Shown here: in pieces, positions 8,966 to 18,002 of the stretch
How the letters are laid out: every line of letters starts with the position of its first letter
How positions within the stretch are numbered: the stretch's first letter is position 1
Source: Pseudomonadota bacterium
GTDB taxonomy: Bacteria; Pseudomonadota; Gammaproteobacteria; Burkholderiales; Burkholderiaceae_C
Direction of reading: 5' to 3'
Length of the DNA: 64,000 nt
Assembly (NCBI GenBank): GCA_029780695.1
Contig: JAKOYD010000041.1
Coordinates: 20,153 to 84,152, forward strand
The notes under the pieces: model-generated
What the model was told of the DNA's origin: nothing
The model's input: the letters and a program-made list of their open reading frames with translations, nothing else
The model's database searches: none
Position numbers and translations under genes: made by a program

Positions 8966-11758
8966 TCAGGCGGGCGAGTCGATCAGGCCCAGAATCCGCG
9001 CCCGTTGCACCACCTGTTTGCGCGTACCGGCATCCAGCTTGAAGAACAGGTTCTTCACGTGCCACTTGATGGTGGTTTCGCCCACGTCCATGGCGCGGCC
9101 GATTTCCTTGTTCGACAGGTTGCGCGCCAGCAGCAGCAGCACTTCGCGCTCCTTCGGGGTCAGCACGCCGCCTTGCTGCGCGGCGGCCACCGGGGCGGGC
9201 CGCGGCGGCGCTGTTTCCGCATGCAAAGACACCGGTTGTTGCGTGCGCTCGTCCGACAAGGTGGCCATCCAGGCGGCCAGGTCGGGGTGCGCGTCGGTCA
9301 GCACGCGGCGCAGGCCGTAGGTGGAAGCCAGGTCGAACGCTTCGCGCACCAGGTGTTCTGAATCTTGGCCGCAGCGCGCCAGTGCGAAGGCGCGCAAGCC
9401 CAGTAATTCGATGTGCAGGCGGCCGAGCTTGACTTCTCGCGCGTATTCATCGGCGCGCGCCAGTGGCGCCAGCGCTTCGCGCCATTGTTTGGCTGCAATG
9501 GCCGCATACCCTTGCGCCTGGTCACGCAGCGCCTGCACGCTTCGGTGCCACACCGGGCCGCGCGCAGGCGCGCCGGCGATGCCGGTTTCCTGCTGGATGA
9601 GCGCATCGATTTGTGCGCACAGGTCTCGGCAGGTCTGGGCGCGGTAGGCGCGCGCGTGCAGGCGCACCTGCTCCAGCAGGCTGGCTATCCGCAGGCGGGG
9701 CAGGCTGCGCGCCGCCGCCGTGGCGTCCAGCGCGCCCAGCAGTTCCAGCGCGCGGTGCTCGGCGCCATCGGCCAGGGCCACGCGCGCAGCCGTCCGATAG
9801 GCCAGCAGCAGCGCCTCGGGAAGCCCGCTGTGCTCCAGGATGTCGAGCCGGTCAGCCAGCAGCGCGGCCGCCTCGGCGGGCCGGTCGCCTTCCCAGGCCG
9901 TGGCCGCCAGCAGCGCCGCCAGCATGCAGCTGAAACGGTTGCGACGCCCCAGTTCCGCCTCGATGCTGGCCAGCGCGGGCTTGAGCACCTGCGCCGCCTG
10001 CTGCACCTGGCCCTCCCAGATGTAGCTCAGGCCGGTGATCAGCTCGCTCCAGCGGCCAATGTAGGCGTAGCCGTCGGCGCGTGCTTCCAGTGGCGTCTGT
10101 TGCAGAAACAGGCGGGCCTGCGCGGGCTGCCCTGCCAGTAGCGCGCGGTAGCCCATGCGGTTGGCATAAACCCGGGCAAGCAGGCTGTCTTTCACCGGCG
10201 CGGCGTCGGCCCAGGGCTCATGCAGGGCGATGAAGCGATCCATGTCGTCCGCGAACACGGCCGCCCCGCTAAGAATCAATGCGCACTCGCGCCGCACCGC
10301 GTCGCCCACGTCGGGCAGGGCGAGAATGCGCTGGACATAGCGCTCTGCCTCGGCATGGCGCTCGCTCGAGGCCAGCGTCCACGCGACCGCCAACAACAGG
10401 CGCGGGCGCCGGTCCAGTTCGTCTGCCGGCATGTCTTCCAGCCAGGTCAGCACGGCGCCTTGCCGGCCCCGCTGCATCAGCGATTCATAGAGACTGCGCT
10501 CGGCCAGGTCATACGCCACCTGGTGCTGGCCCGCCGCCAGCGCATGCCGTGCGGCCGCATCCAGAAAGCCTTGGTCGGCCAGCCAGCCGGCCGCACGCGC
10601 ATGGGCGTGCTGGCGCTGCTCGGCGGGCAGGGTGCCGAAGTGCTCGCGCAGCGCGTCGCGCACCACCGCGTGCATGCGCCGCCACACGCCGCCCTCTGCG
10701 CTGACGAAGACCGGTGTTTCCAGGCTCAAGCGCGCCAGGCGGTCAGACGCGTCGGCGTCGTCGGTCACCACGCGGCACAGGTCGGGATGCAGGTGGTCGA
10801 GGATGGCGATGCGTACCAGAAAATCGCGGTCTTCCGTGGCCAGGTTGGCCAGCAGCAAGGCCACAAGCTGGCCTTGCATTTCGCTGCCGAGCAGCGCCAT
10901 GCCCGTCACCCCGGCGCTGGCATCGCCGCTGCGCAGCACCACGCTGAGCGCCAGCTGGAGCCCGAGCGCCCACCCCTCCGTCAAGGCATGCAGCCGCGCG
11001 GCGATGCTGCGGTCGACCCGCGCGCCCGCCCGCGCCTGCACCAGTTGCAGCGTTTCGTCCAGATCGAAGCGCATCAGCGCCGGATCGACCACCACGCATT
11101 GGCCATAGGCGATCAAGTCGTCCAGATCGATGCGCCATTCGGGCCGCGCGGCGATCACGGTGCGCAGGTTGGATGGCGCCTGGCGCAGCAGGTAGAGCAG
11201 CGTGTCGCGCGATGCCGCGGGCAGCTTTTCGGCTTCGTCCACGATCAGCACCACGTCCAGGGCTGACTGCGCCAGTTCGGCCATGAAGACGGTCACGTGT
11301 TCAAGCGGGTCGTCGCCGTCAAATTCGATGGCCGCCTGCCCGAAGGAGGCACGCCCCGACGCCACGCGCACCGCCAAGGCCACGCACTGCACCAGGCGAT
11401 GCGGGTCATCGCGTGTCTGCGCAGATAACCAGGCGACGGCGACGCCCATCGACTGGACTTCCTTGCGCCACTGGGCCAGCAGGGAGGTCTTGCCAAACCC
11501 TGCTGGCGCCTGAACCATCAGGATCGCCGCGTCCCGCAGCGCATCAGCCTGCGTCGTCAGGCGCGCACGCGGCACCAGATTGCGTGGCACACGCGGTGGC
11601 GTGACCTTGAGGAGCAGGTCCTGATAGGCGACCGCGCGGCCGGAGGTGATGGATCGACTTGCCAAAGCTGCCTGTTCGCGATGGGGGCTGCGGGCATTTT
11701 CCGGCAAGACGCATGCCGTTGGACGCCAGCGTTTTCCCGAGCGTGGCCAGGATGGCAT
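8966..11758 (-). CDS. MalT-like LuxR family transcriptional regulator with NTPase domain
   Basis: This roughly 930-residue protein has the MalT/LAL layout: an N-terminal STAND-type NTPase with Walker A APAGFGKTSLL and a VVLIVDEAEKL Walker B, a long helical TPR-like middle, and a C-terminal LuxR helix-turn-helix (LTPKEREVLLLLARNLSNKE, then TTIKWHVKNLF). Such proteins are inducer-binding activators. It ends 133 bp before the dioxygenase gene on the same strand, so it is the best candidate regulator of the catabolic run. The start is uncertain: ATG 11758 is used, TTG 11773 is possible, and family similarity begins only about 45 residues in. Confidence 0.85.
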   Translation of the reverse strand: MPSWPRSGKRWRPTACVLPENARSPHREQAALASRSITSGRAVAYQDLLLKVTPPRVPRNLVPRARLTTQADALRDAAILMVQAPAGFGKTSLLAQWRKEVQSMGVAVAWLSAQTRDDPHRLVQCVALAVRVASGRASFGQAAIEFDGDDPLEHVTVFMAELAQSALDVVLIVDEAEKLPAASRDTLLYLLRQAPSNLRTVIAARPEWRIDLDDLIAYGQCVVVDPALMRFDLDETLQLVQARAGARVDRSIAARLHALTEGWALGLQLALSVVLRSGDASAGVTGMALLGSEMQGQLVALLLANLATEDRDFLVRIAILDHLHPDLCRVVTDDADASDRLARLSLETPVFVSAEGGVWRRMHAVVRDALREHFGTLPAEQRQHAHARAAGWLADQGFLDAAARHALAAGQHQVAYDLAERSLYESLMQRGRQGAVLTWLEDMPADELDRRPRLLLAVAWTLASSERHAEAERYVQRILALPDVGDAVRRECALILSGAAVFADDMDRFIALHEPWADAAPVKDSLLARVYANRMGYRALLAGQPAQARLFLQQTPLEARADGYAYIGRWSELITGLSYIWEGQVQQAAQVLKPALASIEAELGRRNRFSCMLAALLAATAWEGDRPAEAAALLADRLDILEHSGLPEALLLAYRTAARVALADGAEHRALELLGALDATAAARSLPRLRIASLLEQVRLHARAYRAQTCRDLCAQIDALIQQETGIAGAPARGPVWHRSVQALRDQAQGYAAIAAKQWREALAPLARADEYAREVKLGRLHIELLGLRAFALARCGQDSEHLVREAFDLASTYGLRRVLTDAHPDLAAWMATLSDERTQQPVSLHAETAPPRPAPVAAAQQGGVLTPKEREVLLLLARNLSNKEIGRAMDVGETTIKWHVKNLFFKLDAGTRKQVVQRARILGLIDSPA

Positions 11759-11825
11759 GCACCCCCAATCCAAGTGGGCAGGGGTAATCGCGCAGAAGGC
11801 GGTCAGCCGGCCGTGACGGTCTGGG

Positions 11826-13175
11826 TCAGGCCGCCGCCTCAGCGCGCTGCGCCACCGCGCCGCGCAGCGAATGCGGCAGCGCCTCGGTGATGGTGACGTC
11901 GATCATGTGGCCGACCAGGCGCGCGCTGTGGGGGCCGCCGTCGAAGTTGACGATGCGGTTGCATTCGGTGCGGCCCATCAGCTCCTGCGGGTTCTTGCGC
12001 GACGGCCCTTCGACCAGAATGCGCTGCACGGTGCCGACGCGGCGGGCGCCGATGGCGCGCACGTTCTGTTCGATGGTGGCTTGGAGGTGCTGCAGGCGCT
12101 TCAGCTTCACGTCGTGCGGCGTGTCGTCGGCCAGGTTGGCGGCGGGCGTGCCGGGGCGCGGGCTGAAGATGAAGCTGAAAGACGCGTCGTAACCCACGTC
12201 GTCGATCAGTTTCATCATCTTGCCGAAGTCGTCTTCGGACTCGCCCGGAAAGCCGACGATAAAGTCGCTGCTCAAGCTGATGCCCGGCCGCACGGCGCGC
12301 AGCTTGCGGATGATGCTCTTGTATTCCATCGCGGTATAGCCACGCTTCATCGCCATCAGGACGCGGTCGCTGCCGTGCTGAACGGGCAGGTGCAGGTGGC
12401 TCACCAGTTGAGGCACCTTGGCGTAGACGTCGATCAACCGCTGCGTGAATTCGTTGGGGTGGCTGGTGGTGTAGCGGATGCGCTCGATGCCGGGGATTTC
12501 GGCCACGTATTCGATCAGCAGGGCAAAGTCGGCGATCTCGTGGGTGTCGCCCATCTTGCCGCGGTAGGCATTGACGTTCTGGCCCAGCAGCGTCACCTCT
12601 TTCACGCCCTGATCGGCCAGCCCGGCAACTTCGGTCAGCACGTCGTCGAAGGGGCGCGAAAACTCCTCGCCGCGCGTGTAGGGCACCACGCAATAGCTAC
12701 AGTATTTAGAGCAACCCTCCATGATCGAGACGAAGGCGCTGGCGCCCTCGACGCGCGCCGGCGGCAGGTGGTCGAACTTCTCGATTTCGGGAAAGCGGAT
12801 GTCGACCTGTGGGCGCTGCTGCTGCTCGCGCTGCGACAGCAACTCGGGCAGGCGGTGCAAGGTCTGCGGGCCGAACACCACGTCCACGTAGGGCGCGCGA
12901 CGGATGATTTCATCGCCCTCCTGGCTGGCCACGCAGCCGCCGACGCCGATCAGCACGCCCTTCTTCTTGAGGTGCTTTACGCGGCCCAGGTCGCTGAATA
13001 CTTTCTCCTGCGCCTTCTCGCGCACCGAGCAGGTGTTGAACAGGATCAGGTCGGCCGCCTCGGGGTCGTCGGTCGGCTCGTAGCCCTGGGCGGCGCCCAG
13101 CACGTCGGCCATCTTGTCCGAGTCGTACTCGTTCATCTGGCAGCCGAAGGTCTTGATGAAAACTTTGCGGGACAT
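11826..13175 (-). CDS. miaB: tRNA-2-methylthio-N6-dimethylallyladenosine synthase
   Basis: This 449-residue radical-SAM methylthiotransferase adds the 2-methylthio group to i6A37 of tRNAs reading UNN codons. The N-terminal MTTase domain has the cysteines in [19 protein letters not shown] and GVGGCVA. The radical SAM motif is CSKYCSYC, and a TRAM domain ends the protein. ATG 13175 gives the standard [12 protein letters not shown] start; the reading frame stays open upstream to 13814 but that part is not coding. It is followed 67 bp later by the LuxR-type gene. Confidence 0.97.
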   Translation of the reverse strand: MSRKVFIKTFGCQMNEYDSDKMADVLGAAQGYEPTDDPEAADLILFNTCSVREKAQEKVFSDLGRVKHLKKKGVLIGVGGCVASQEGDEIIRRAPYVDVVFGPQTLHRLPELLSQREQQQRPQVDIRFPEIEKFDHLPPARVEGASAFVSIMEGCSKYCSYCVVPYTRGEEFSRPFDDVLTEVAGLADQGVKEVTLLGQNVNAYRGKMGDTHEIADFALLIEYVAEIPGIERIRYTTSHPNEFTQRLIDVYAKVPQLVSHLHLPVQHGSDRVLMAMKRGYTAMEYKSIIRKLRAVRPGISLSSDFIVGFPGESEDDFGKMMKLIDDVGYDASFSFIFSPRPGTPAANLADDTPHDVKLKRLQHLQATIEQNVRAIGARRVGTVQRILVEGPSRKNPQELMGRTECNRIVNFDGGPHSARLVGHMIDVTITEALPHSLRGAVAQRAEAAA

Positions 13176-13249
13176 GGCGTGTCTCCGGGGGGAAAGAGTG
13201 AAAAGAGTCCCGCGCCCGCGCGGCAGGCCGGGTGGCGCCCAAGCGGCTT

Positions 13250-13657
13250 TCAGTTGCGGTAGATCAGCGGATCGGCCGGCGTGTCGGGCGTGGCCGTGAC
13301 GCCCAGACGCGGGCGCAGCGGCCGCTCGGCCTCGGCCGGCGTCAGCAGCCAGACTTCGCGCACCAGATGGGCCGGGTCGCGCAGGTAATTGGCGGTAAAA
13401 GTCTTGCCGCGCAGCGAGCCAGTCAGCGCGATGGTGTTGCGCTCGGTGCGCACAATGGCCCCCGGCGCCAGGCGTTCGCGCTTGTCGTTCAGCACCACGT
13501 CGTGCGTGCCGGTGAAGGTGATGCTGCCGCGCTCGACCTTCTGCGGAAACAGCCGCTGCGCCTGTGCGTCGATGGAAAACAGCGCCGCAGCGGGCGCCAA
13601 GCATGCGCCAGCAGCTATCAAAAATGAAGTAATAGCGGATTTCGAGCAGCGGTTCAT
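13250..13657 (-). CDS. Small exported protein of unknown function
   Basis: This 135-residue protein has an N-terminal signal peptide ([20 protein letters not shown], cleavage near AQA) and a mature part rich in beta-strand pattern, including [21 protein letters not shown] do not recognise a named family; it may be a periplasmic protein conserved next to miaB in relatives. Most of the signal peptide core is encoded by a copy of the dispersed repeat at 13595-13636, so the repeat has become part of the gene. It is 74 bp upstream of miaB on the same strand. Confidence 0.75.
   Translation of the reverse strand: MNRCSKSAITSFLIAAGACLAPAAALFSIDAQAQRLFPQKVERGSITFTGTHDVVLNDKRERLAPGAIVRTERNTIALTGSLRGKTFTANYLRDPAHLVREVWLLTPAEAERPLRPRLGVTATPDTPADPLIYRN
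13595..13636 (-). repeat. Dispersed AGCTATCAAAAAT repeat, copy 1 (inside a signal peptide)
   Basis: On the plus strand it reads a GCGCCAAGC...GCGCC stem followed by AGCAGCTATCAAAAATGAAG. It lies in frame within the small exported protein gene and encodes residues of its signal peptide. Confidence 0.7.
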
Positions 13658-14006
13658 GGTATCTGTCCAGAGGCTGTTGAAATGGGGATGAAGGGCCTGA
13701 TTCTACGCGGCCGGCCCTTGGCGGCGCCCACACGCGCCCGCGCGGGCGGGCCACCGCAGCTGCGCACGGTGGGGTTGCCCGATGGGCGGGATCTGGTGCG
13801 CCGACTAAACGCAATTCGCGATTTTTAGGACAAGAAAATACGGCTTGGCCGCTCTTGCATCCAGCGCAAGCAGCTATGGTTTAAGTAGCAAACAGGGGTC
13901 TCTATCACAGACGCAAGCACCCAGATCAGCCCGCTCCGATGCAAGAATGGAGGATTGGCTGCCGCGTGCGTGTGGACCTCGGCAGCATCGACTGCGGAGC
14001 GAACCC
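13658..14006. other. Leader region between divergent genes, upstream of nrdJ
   Basis: This 349-bp gap holds the promoters of nrdJ (+) and the small exported gene (-). It contains a full copy of the dispersed repeat and short palindromes. I do not see a cobalamin riboswitch B12 box. Structured leaders have been reported upstream of nrdJ genes in other bacteria, so an Rfam scan is worthwhile. No further gene is supported. Confidence 0.5.
13834..13890 (+). repeat. Dispersed AGCTATCAAAAAT repeat, copy 2 (nrdJ leader)
   Basis: It contains AAATACGGCTTGGCCGCT, a GCGCAAGCAGCTAT core and a following TTTAAGTAGCAA. The order matches the other copies, with a weakened central stem. Confidence 0.7.
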
Positions 14007-17000
14007 ATGAAACGAGATTCCCTGCCAACCGCCCAGCCAGCGGCGCACGTGCAGCCCATCAGCCGCGATGTGCTGGCCGAAAAATACTTCAAGCCCGGCG
14101 AAACCAGTCTGGAACAGCTCTATGGCCGCGTGGCGCGCGCCCTGGCCAGCGTTGAAAAGCCCGAGCTGCGCGCCGAATGGGAACAAAAGTTCCTGTCCAA
14201 CCTGAGGGCGGGCGCCATTGGCGCCGGCCGCATCATGAGCGCGGCCGGCACCGACATCCAGGCCACGCTCATCAACTGCTTTGTGCAGCCGGTGGGCGAC
14301 GCCATTCAGGGCTTTGACGCCGACGGCTACCCCGGCATTTACGAAGCCCTGCGCGAATCCGCCGAAACCATGCGGCGCGGCGGTGGCGTCGGCTACGACT
14401 TCAGCCGCATCCGGCCCAAGGGCGCCGACGTGAAGGGTACGCATTCGATTGCCAGCGGCCCGTGTTCGTACATGAACGTGTTCGACCAGAGCTGCTCCAC
14501 GGTCGAAAGCGCCGGCGCGCGGCGTGGCGCGCAGATGGGCGTGCTGCGCATCGACCACCCGGACGTCATCGAATTCATCACTGCCAAGCGCACGCCCGGG
14601 CGCTGGAACAACTTCAACGTCTCGGTCGGCGTCAGCGACGCCTTCATGAAAGCCGTGGCCGAAGGCGCCGACTGGGAACTGGTGCACAAGGCCAAGCCCG
14701 GCCAGAAAGTGCTGGACAAGGGCGGCTACCAGCGCGCCGACGGCCAGTGGGTGTACCGCAAGCTGCCCGCGCGCGAGCTGTGGGACACCATCATGAAGTC
14801 CACCTACGACTTCGCCGAGCCGGGCATCCTGTTCCTCGACCAGATCGGGCGCGACAACAACCTGAACTACTGCGAGAAGATCGAGGCGACGAACCCGTGC
14901 GTGACTGCCGATGCCTGGGTGATGACGACACAAGGGCCTGCACAGGTGGTCGATCTCATTGGCCAACCATTTGAAGCCGTGGTGGACGGGGTGGCGTATC
15001 CGCTGCTGAGTCGGGGCTTCTTCAAGACTGGCCACCGTCCGGTCTTGGAACTGCGCACGAGCGAAGGCCAAAGCATGCGCCTGACCTGCGATCACAAGAT
15101 TCGCCGCGTGGCCAAGCGCACGCGCTACATCATGCGCACGGAATGGGTGCAGGCGCAGCAGCTGCGGCCCGGCGACGAAGTCGTATTGCACAACCATCGC
15201 GCGATGGGCGGCTGGAACGGCGCAGGAACGGAAGCGGAAGGCTATCTGCTGGGTCTGCTGGTGGGTGACGGGGTGCTGAAAACCGACAAAGCCGTGCTGT
15301 CGGTGTGGGACGAGCGCTTCAAGGCCGTTGCCAATGGCGGCCCTGTGCCTGCGCACACTGGCGTGATGGCGGCGGCGTTGGCTGCCGTTCAGACACTGCC
15401 CCACCGAGCAGACTTTTCGGGCTGGCAACGCCCGCTGGCCGACCGCGGCGAAGTGCGACTGGCCTCGGCGGCGTTGCGAGACCTGGCTTTGCACCACGGC
15501 ATGGCGCCTGGTGCCAAAGGTCTGACCCCATCCATGGAGCGCACCAGTGGTGCGTTTCACGCCGGGCTGCTGCGCGGCCTGTTCGATAGCGACGGCTCGG
15601 TGCAGGGCACGCAGAGCAAGGGTGTCAGCGTGCGCCTCGCGCAGAGCGACCTGACCACCCTCCAGGCCGTGCAGCGCATGCTGATGCGCCTCGGCATCGT
15701 CAGCACGATCTACGATCAGCGGCGACCTGCTGGATCACGCATGCTGCCCGATGGCCAAGGGGGTCACGCTTTCTATGTGGTGGCTGCACAGCATGAACTG
15801 GTGATCAGTGGCGACAACCTGGCCGAGTTCGCCGAGCGGGTCGGCTTTGCCGACGACGCCAAGGCCGCGGCGCTCGAACGTGCGCTAAGCGGCTACCAGC
15901 GCCGTCTTAACCGTGAGCGCTTCGTCGCCACGGTCGAAGGCTTGACGCCTGACGGTTACGAAGACGTGTATGACGTCACCGTGGCCGACGTGCACGCCTT
16001 CGACGCCAACGGGTTGTACGTGCACAACTGCGGCGAGCAGCCATTACCCCCCTACGGCTGCTGCGACCTGGGCCCCATCATCCTGACGAACTTCGTGCAG
16101 CACCCGTTCGGCGCGGGCGGCGAACCGGCGTTCGACTTCGAGCGTTTCGAGCAGGTGGTGGCCACGCAGGTGCGCGCGCTCGACAACGTGCTGGACGTCA
16201 CCTTCTGGCCGCTGGAGCAGCAGCGCGCCGAAAGCGCGGCCAAGCGCCGCATCGGTGTCGGCTTCACGGGGCTGGGCAACACGCTGACGATGCTGAAGCT
16301 GCGCTACGACCGCGCCGAAGGCCGCGACATGGCGACGCAGATCGCGCGCCGCATGCGCGACGCCGCCTACCGCGCATCGGTCGAGCTGGCCAAGGAAAAG
16401 GGCGCGTTCCCCCAATTCAACGCCGACGGCTACCTGGCGCCCGGCACCTTTGCCAGCCGTCTGCCGGACGACCTGCAGGCCGGCATTCGCCAGCACGGCA
16501 TCCGCAACAGCCACCTGCTGTCGATTGCGCCCACCGGCACCGTCAGTCTGGCCTTTGCCGACAACGCCTCCAACGGCATCGAGCCGGCCTTCAGCTGGGG
16601 CTACAAGCGCAACAAGCGCGAAGCCGACGGCAGCAAGAGCAGCTACACCGTCGAAGACCACGCCTTCCGTCTGTACCGCTCCTTGATCGATAGCACGGTA
16701 ACGCCGGATGACGCGGGCAAGCTGCCCGAATACTTCGTCAACGCGCTGGAGATGACGGCACAGGAACACGTCGCCATGATGCAGGCGGTGCAGCCCTTCG
16801 TGGACACCAGCATCAGCAAGACCGTCAACATCCCCGAGGACTATCCGTACGAGGACTTCAAGGACCTGTACCGCCAGGCGTGGACGGCGGGCCTGAAGGG
16901 CCTGGCCACCTACCGGCCCAACAGCATCCTGGGCGCGGTGCTCGAAACCACGCCCGTCAAGAAAGACGAGCCGGCCGCCCCGCAGCCGCCCGCCGGTGCA

Positions 17001-17636
17001 CCGGCCATGCCGTCTGCCGTGTACGACCCGATGCGCAGCGTGATCGAAAAGCGCCCGGCCGGCGGCCTGCCCGCCGTGGCCGAGAAGATCGAATACTGGA
17101 CCAGCGACGGCCAGCAGCGCCTGTACCTAATCGTCACCTTCCTGCCCGTGCCCACCGCCGACGGCAAGGGCATGGTCGAGCGCGCGATTGAATTCTTCAT
17201 GCCCGTGGGGCAAAGCGGCGAATCTCAGCAGTGGATCACCGCCACCATGCGCATGCTGAGCCTGGCCGCACGCGGCGGCTTTCTGGATCGCGCGCTGTCC
17301 GACATGCGCAAGGTGACCTGGGACCGCGGCCCGGTGCGCCTGGGCACTTACGAAAAAGCCGACGGCACGCACGTGCCGCGCTGGCACGACAGCGAAGTGG
17401 CGGCCATCGGCTACGCCATCGAAAGCCTCATCGCGCGCCGCGCGATGGCGGCGCAGGGCGATCTGTTCGACGCCGATGAACTGCCGGTGAACGAACCCGC
17501 CGTCGATTCGTCCGCCGCAGTGGCGCCCGGCGTCATGGCCGGCAAGAAATGCCCCGAATGCGGCGCCCACGCCATGATCCGCAAGGACGGCTGTGATTAC
17601 TGCACGCACTGCGGGTTTGTGGGCAGTTGTGGGTGA
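14007..17636 (+). CDS. nrdJ: Adenosylcobalamin-dependent ribonucleoside-diphosphate reductase (class II), with intein
   Basis: The 1,209-residue precursor reduces ribonucleotides to deoxyribonucleotides with a B12-generated thiyl radical. Splicing out a 377-residue intein leaves about 832 residues. Host motifs include the RNR Gly-rich loop region, NPCGEQPL at the splice junction (its Cys is the radical cysteine of the family) and GTVSLAFADNASNGIEP. The C-terminus is a zinc-ribbon-like tail with CPECG and CTHCG pairs that may serve as the re-reduction site. ATG 14007 is chosen because GGAGCG lies just upstream and the longer ORF (13845) has no family similarity. It is a single gene; no nrdAB or nrdDG is in the window. 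Confidence 0.95.
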   Translation: MKRDSLPTAQPAAHVQPISRDVLAEKYFKPGETSLEQLYGRVARALASVEKPELRAEWEQKFLSNLRAGAIGAGRIMSAAGTDIQATLINCFVQPVGDAIQGFDADGYPGIYEALRESAETMRRGGGVGYDFSRIRPKGADVKGTHSIASGPCSYMNVFDQSCSTVESAGARRGAQMGVLRIDHPDVIEFITAKRTPGRWNNFNVSVGVSDAFMKAVAEGADWELVHKAKPGQKVLDKGGYQRADGQWVYRKLPARELWDTIMKSTYDFAEPGILFLDQIGRDNNLNYCEKIEATNPCVTADAWVMTTQGPAQVVDLIGQPFEAVVDGVAYPLLSRGFFKTGHRPVLELRTSEGQSMRLTCDHKIRRVAKRTRYIMRTEWVQAQQLRPGDEVVLHNHRAMGGWNGAGTEAEGYLLGLLVGDGVLKTDKAVLSVWDERFKAVANGGPVPAHTGVMAAALAAVQTLPHRADFSGWQRPLADRGEVRLASAALRDLALHHGMAPGAKGLTPSMERTSGAFHAGLLRGLFDSDGSVQGTQSKGVSVRLAQSDLTTLQAVQRMLMRLGIVSTIYDQRRPAGSRMLPDGQGGHAFYVVAAQHELVISGDNLAEFAERVGFADDAKAAALERALSGYQRRLNRERFVATVEGLTPDGYEDVYDVTVADVHAFDANGLYVHNCGEQPLPPYGCCDLGPIILTNFVQHPFGAGGEPAFDFERFEQVVATQVRALDNVLDVTFWPLEQQRAESAAKRRIGVGFTGLGNTLTMLKLRYDRAEGRDMATQIARRMRDAAYRASVELAKEKGAFPQFNADGYLAPGTFASRLPDDLQAGIRQHGIRNSHLLSIAPTGTVSLAFADNASNGIEPAFSWGYKRNKREADGSKSSYTVEDHAFRLYRSLIDSTVTPDDAGKLPEYFVNALEMTAQEHVAMMQAVQPFVDTSISKTVNIPEDYPYEDFKDLYRQAWTAGLKGLATYRPNSILGAVLETTPVKKDEPAAPQPPAGAPAMPSAVYDPMRSVIEKRPAGGLPAVAEKIEYWTSDGQQRLYLIVTFLPVPTADGKGMVERAIEFFMPVGQSGESQQWITATMRMLSLAARGGFLDRALSDMRKVTWDRGPVRLGTYEKADGTHVPRWHDSEVAAIGYAIESLIARRAMAAQGDLFDADELPVNEPAVDSSAAVAPGVMAGKKCPECGAHAMIRKDGCDYCTHCGFVGSCG
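14898..16028 (+). mobile_element. Intein with LAGLIDADG homing endonuclease inside NrdJ
   Basis: The 377-residue in-frame insert starts at Cys (TGC 14898) and ends VHN at 16028, followed by Cys+1 (TGC 16029). Splicing motifs are complete: block A CVTADAWVMTTQ, block B LTCDHKI with the T-x-x-H pattern, block F YDVTVADVHAFDANG and block G LYVHN/C. Two LAGLIDADG motifs, LLGLLVGDG (15244-15270) and LRGLFDSDG (15571-15597), keep their acidic residues, so the endonuclease may be active. Insertion is exactly between NP and CGE, so the catalytic radical cysteine is also the splicing nucleophile and the enzyme must splice to work. Confidence 0.95.
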
Positions 17637-18002
17637 AGTGACCGCTGCCTGTCTGCCGGGGTCGCGCGCGGTAGCGTGGCGCTAGGAGTCTGCGCGGTAG
17701 AAAGCGTCGAAGCGAAACACGCGAAAACGAGGACAGCTTCGGTGTACCGACAAGCCCATAGCCGGGCTATGGGCGCCGGAGGTAGCGCCGCGATGGACCG
17801 TTTTCTCGCGCGTTGCAGCCGACGCTCCTTCTGCCGCGCAGACTCCTAAGTGCGCTTTGTGGTGCTTTGAGCGCCAAGCCCGCCAGCGCGCCGCGGGTTT
17901 ATGACGCATCGCCCTGCCCCGGCCGGCGAGCGCCCTGCGTTGACCTGGTTCATGGCAAGGTCGGCGCCGTTCGATTGAAATGGGGGCGTCCAGGAGTTTG
18001 CA
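17637..18002. other. Intergenic region after nrdJ
   Basis: This 366-bp gap contains the nested palindrome at 17684-17847 and then about 155 bp leading to the NnrS-like gene, with CAGGAG six bases before its GTG start. No other gene is supported. Confidence 0.6.
17684..17847. repeat. 164-bp nested palindromic element
   Basis: Perfect 14-bp terminal inverted repeats, AGGAGTCTGCGCGG and its complement, flank the element, with the match extending imperfectly further inward. A second stem pairs GCGAAAACGAGG with the region around CCGTTTTCTCGC, and the centre is a 7-bp hairpin CCCATAG/CTATGGG. The layered symmetry suggests a structured RNA or a mobile palindromic repeat rather than a simple terminator. 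Confidence 0.7.

Noticed and set aside
13658..14006. Cobalamin riboswitch
   Set aside because: No B12 box or typical core could be found by eye.
13825..14028. 67-codon minus-strand ORF over the nrdJ leader
   Set aside because: It covers the dispersed repeat and the nrdJ start, and has no similarity or ribosome site.
17684..17847. Insertion sequence
   Set aside because: There is no transposase reading frame; terminal repeats alone do not make it an IS.
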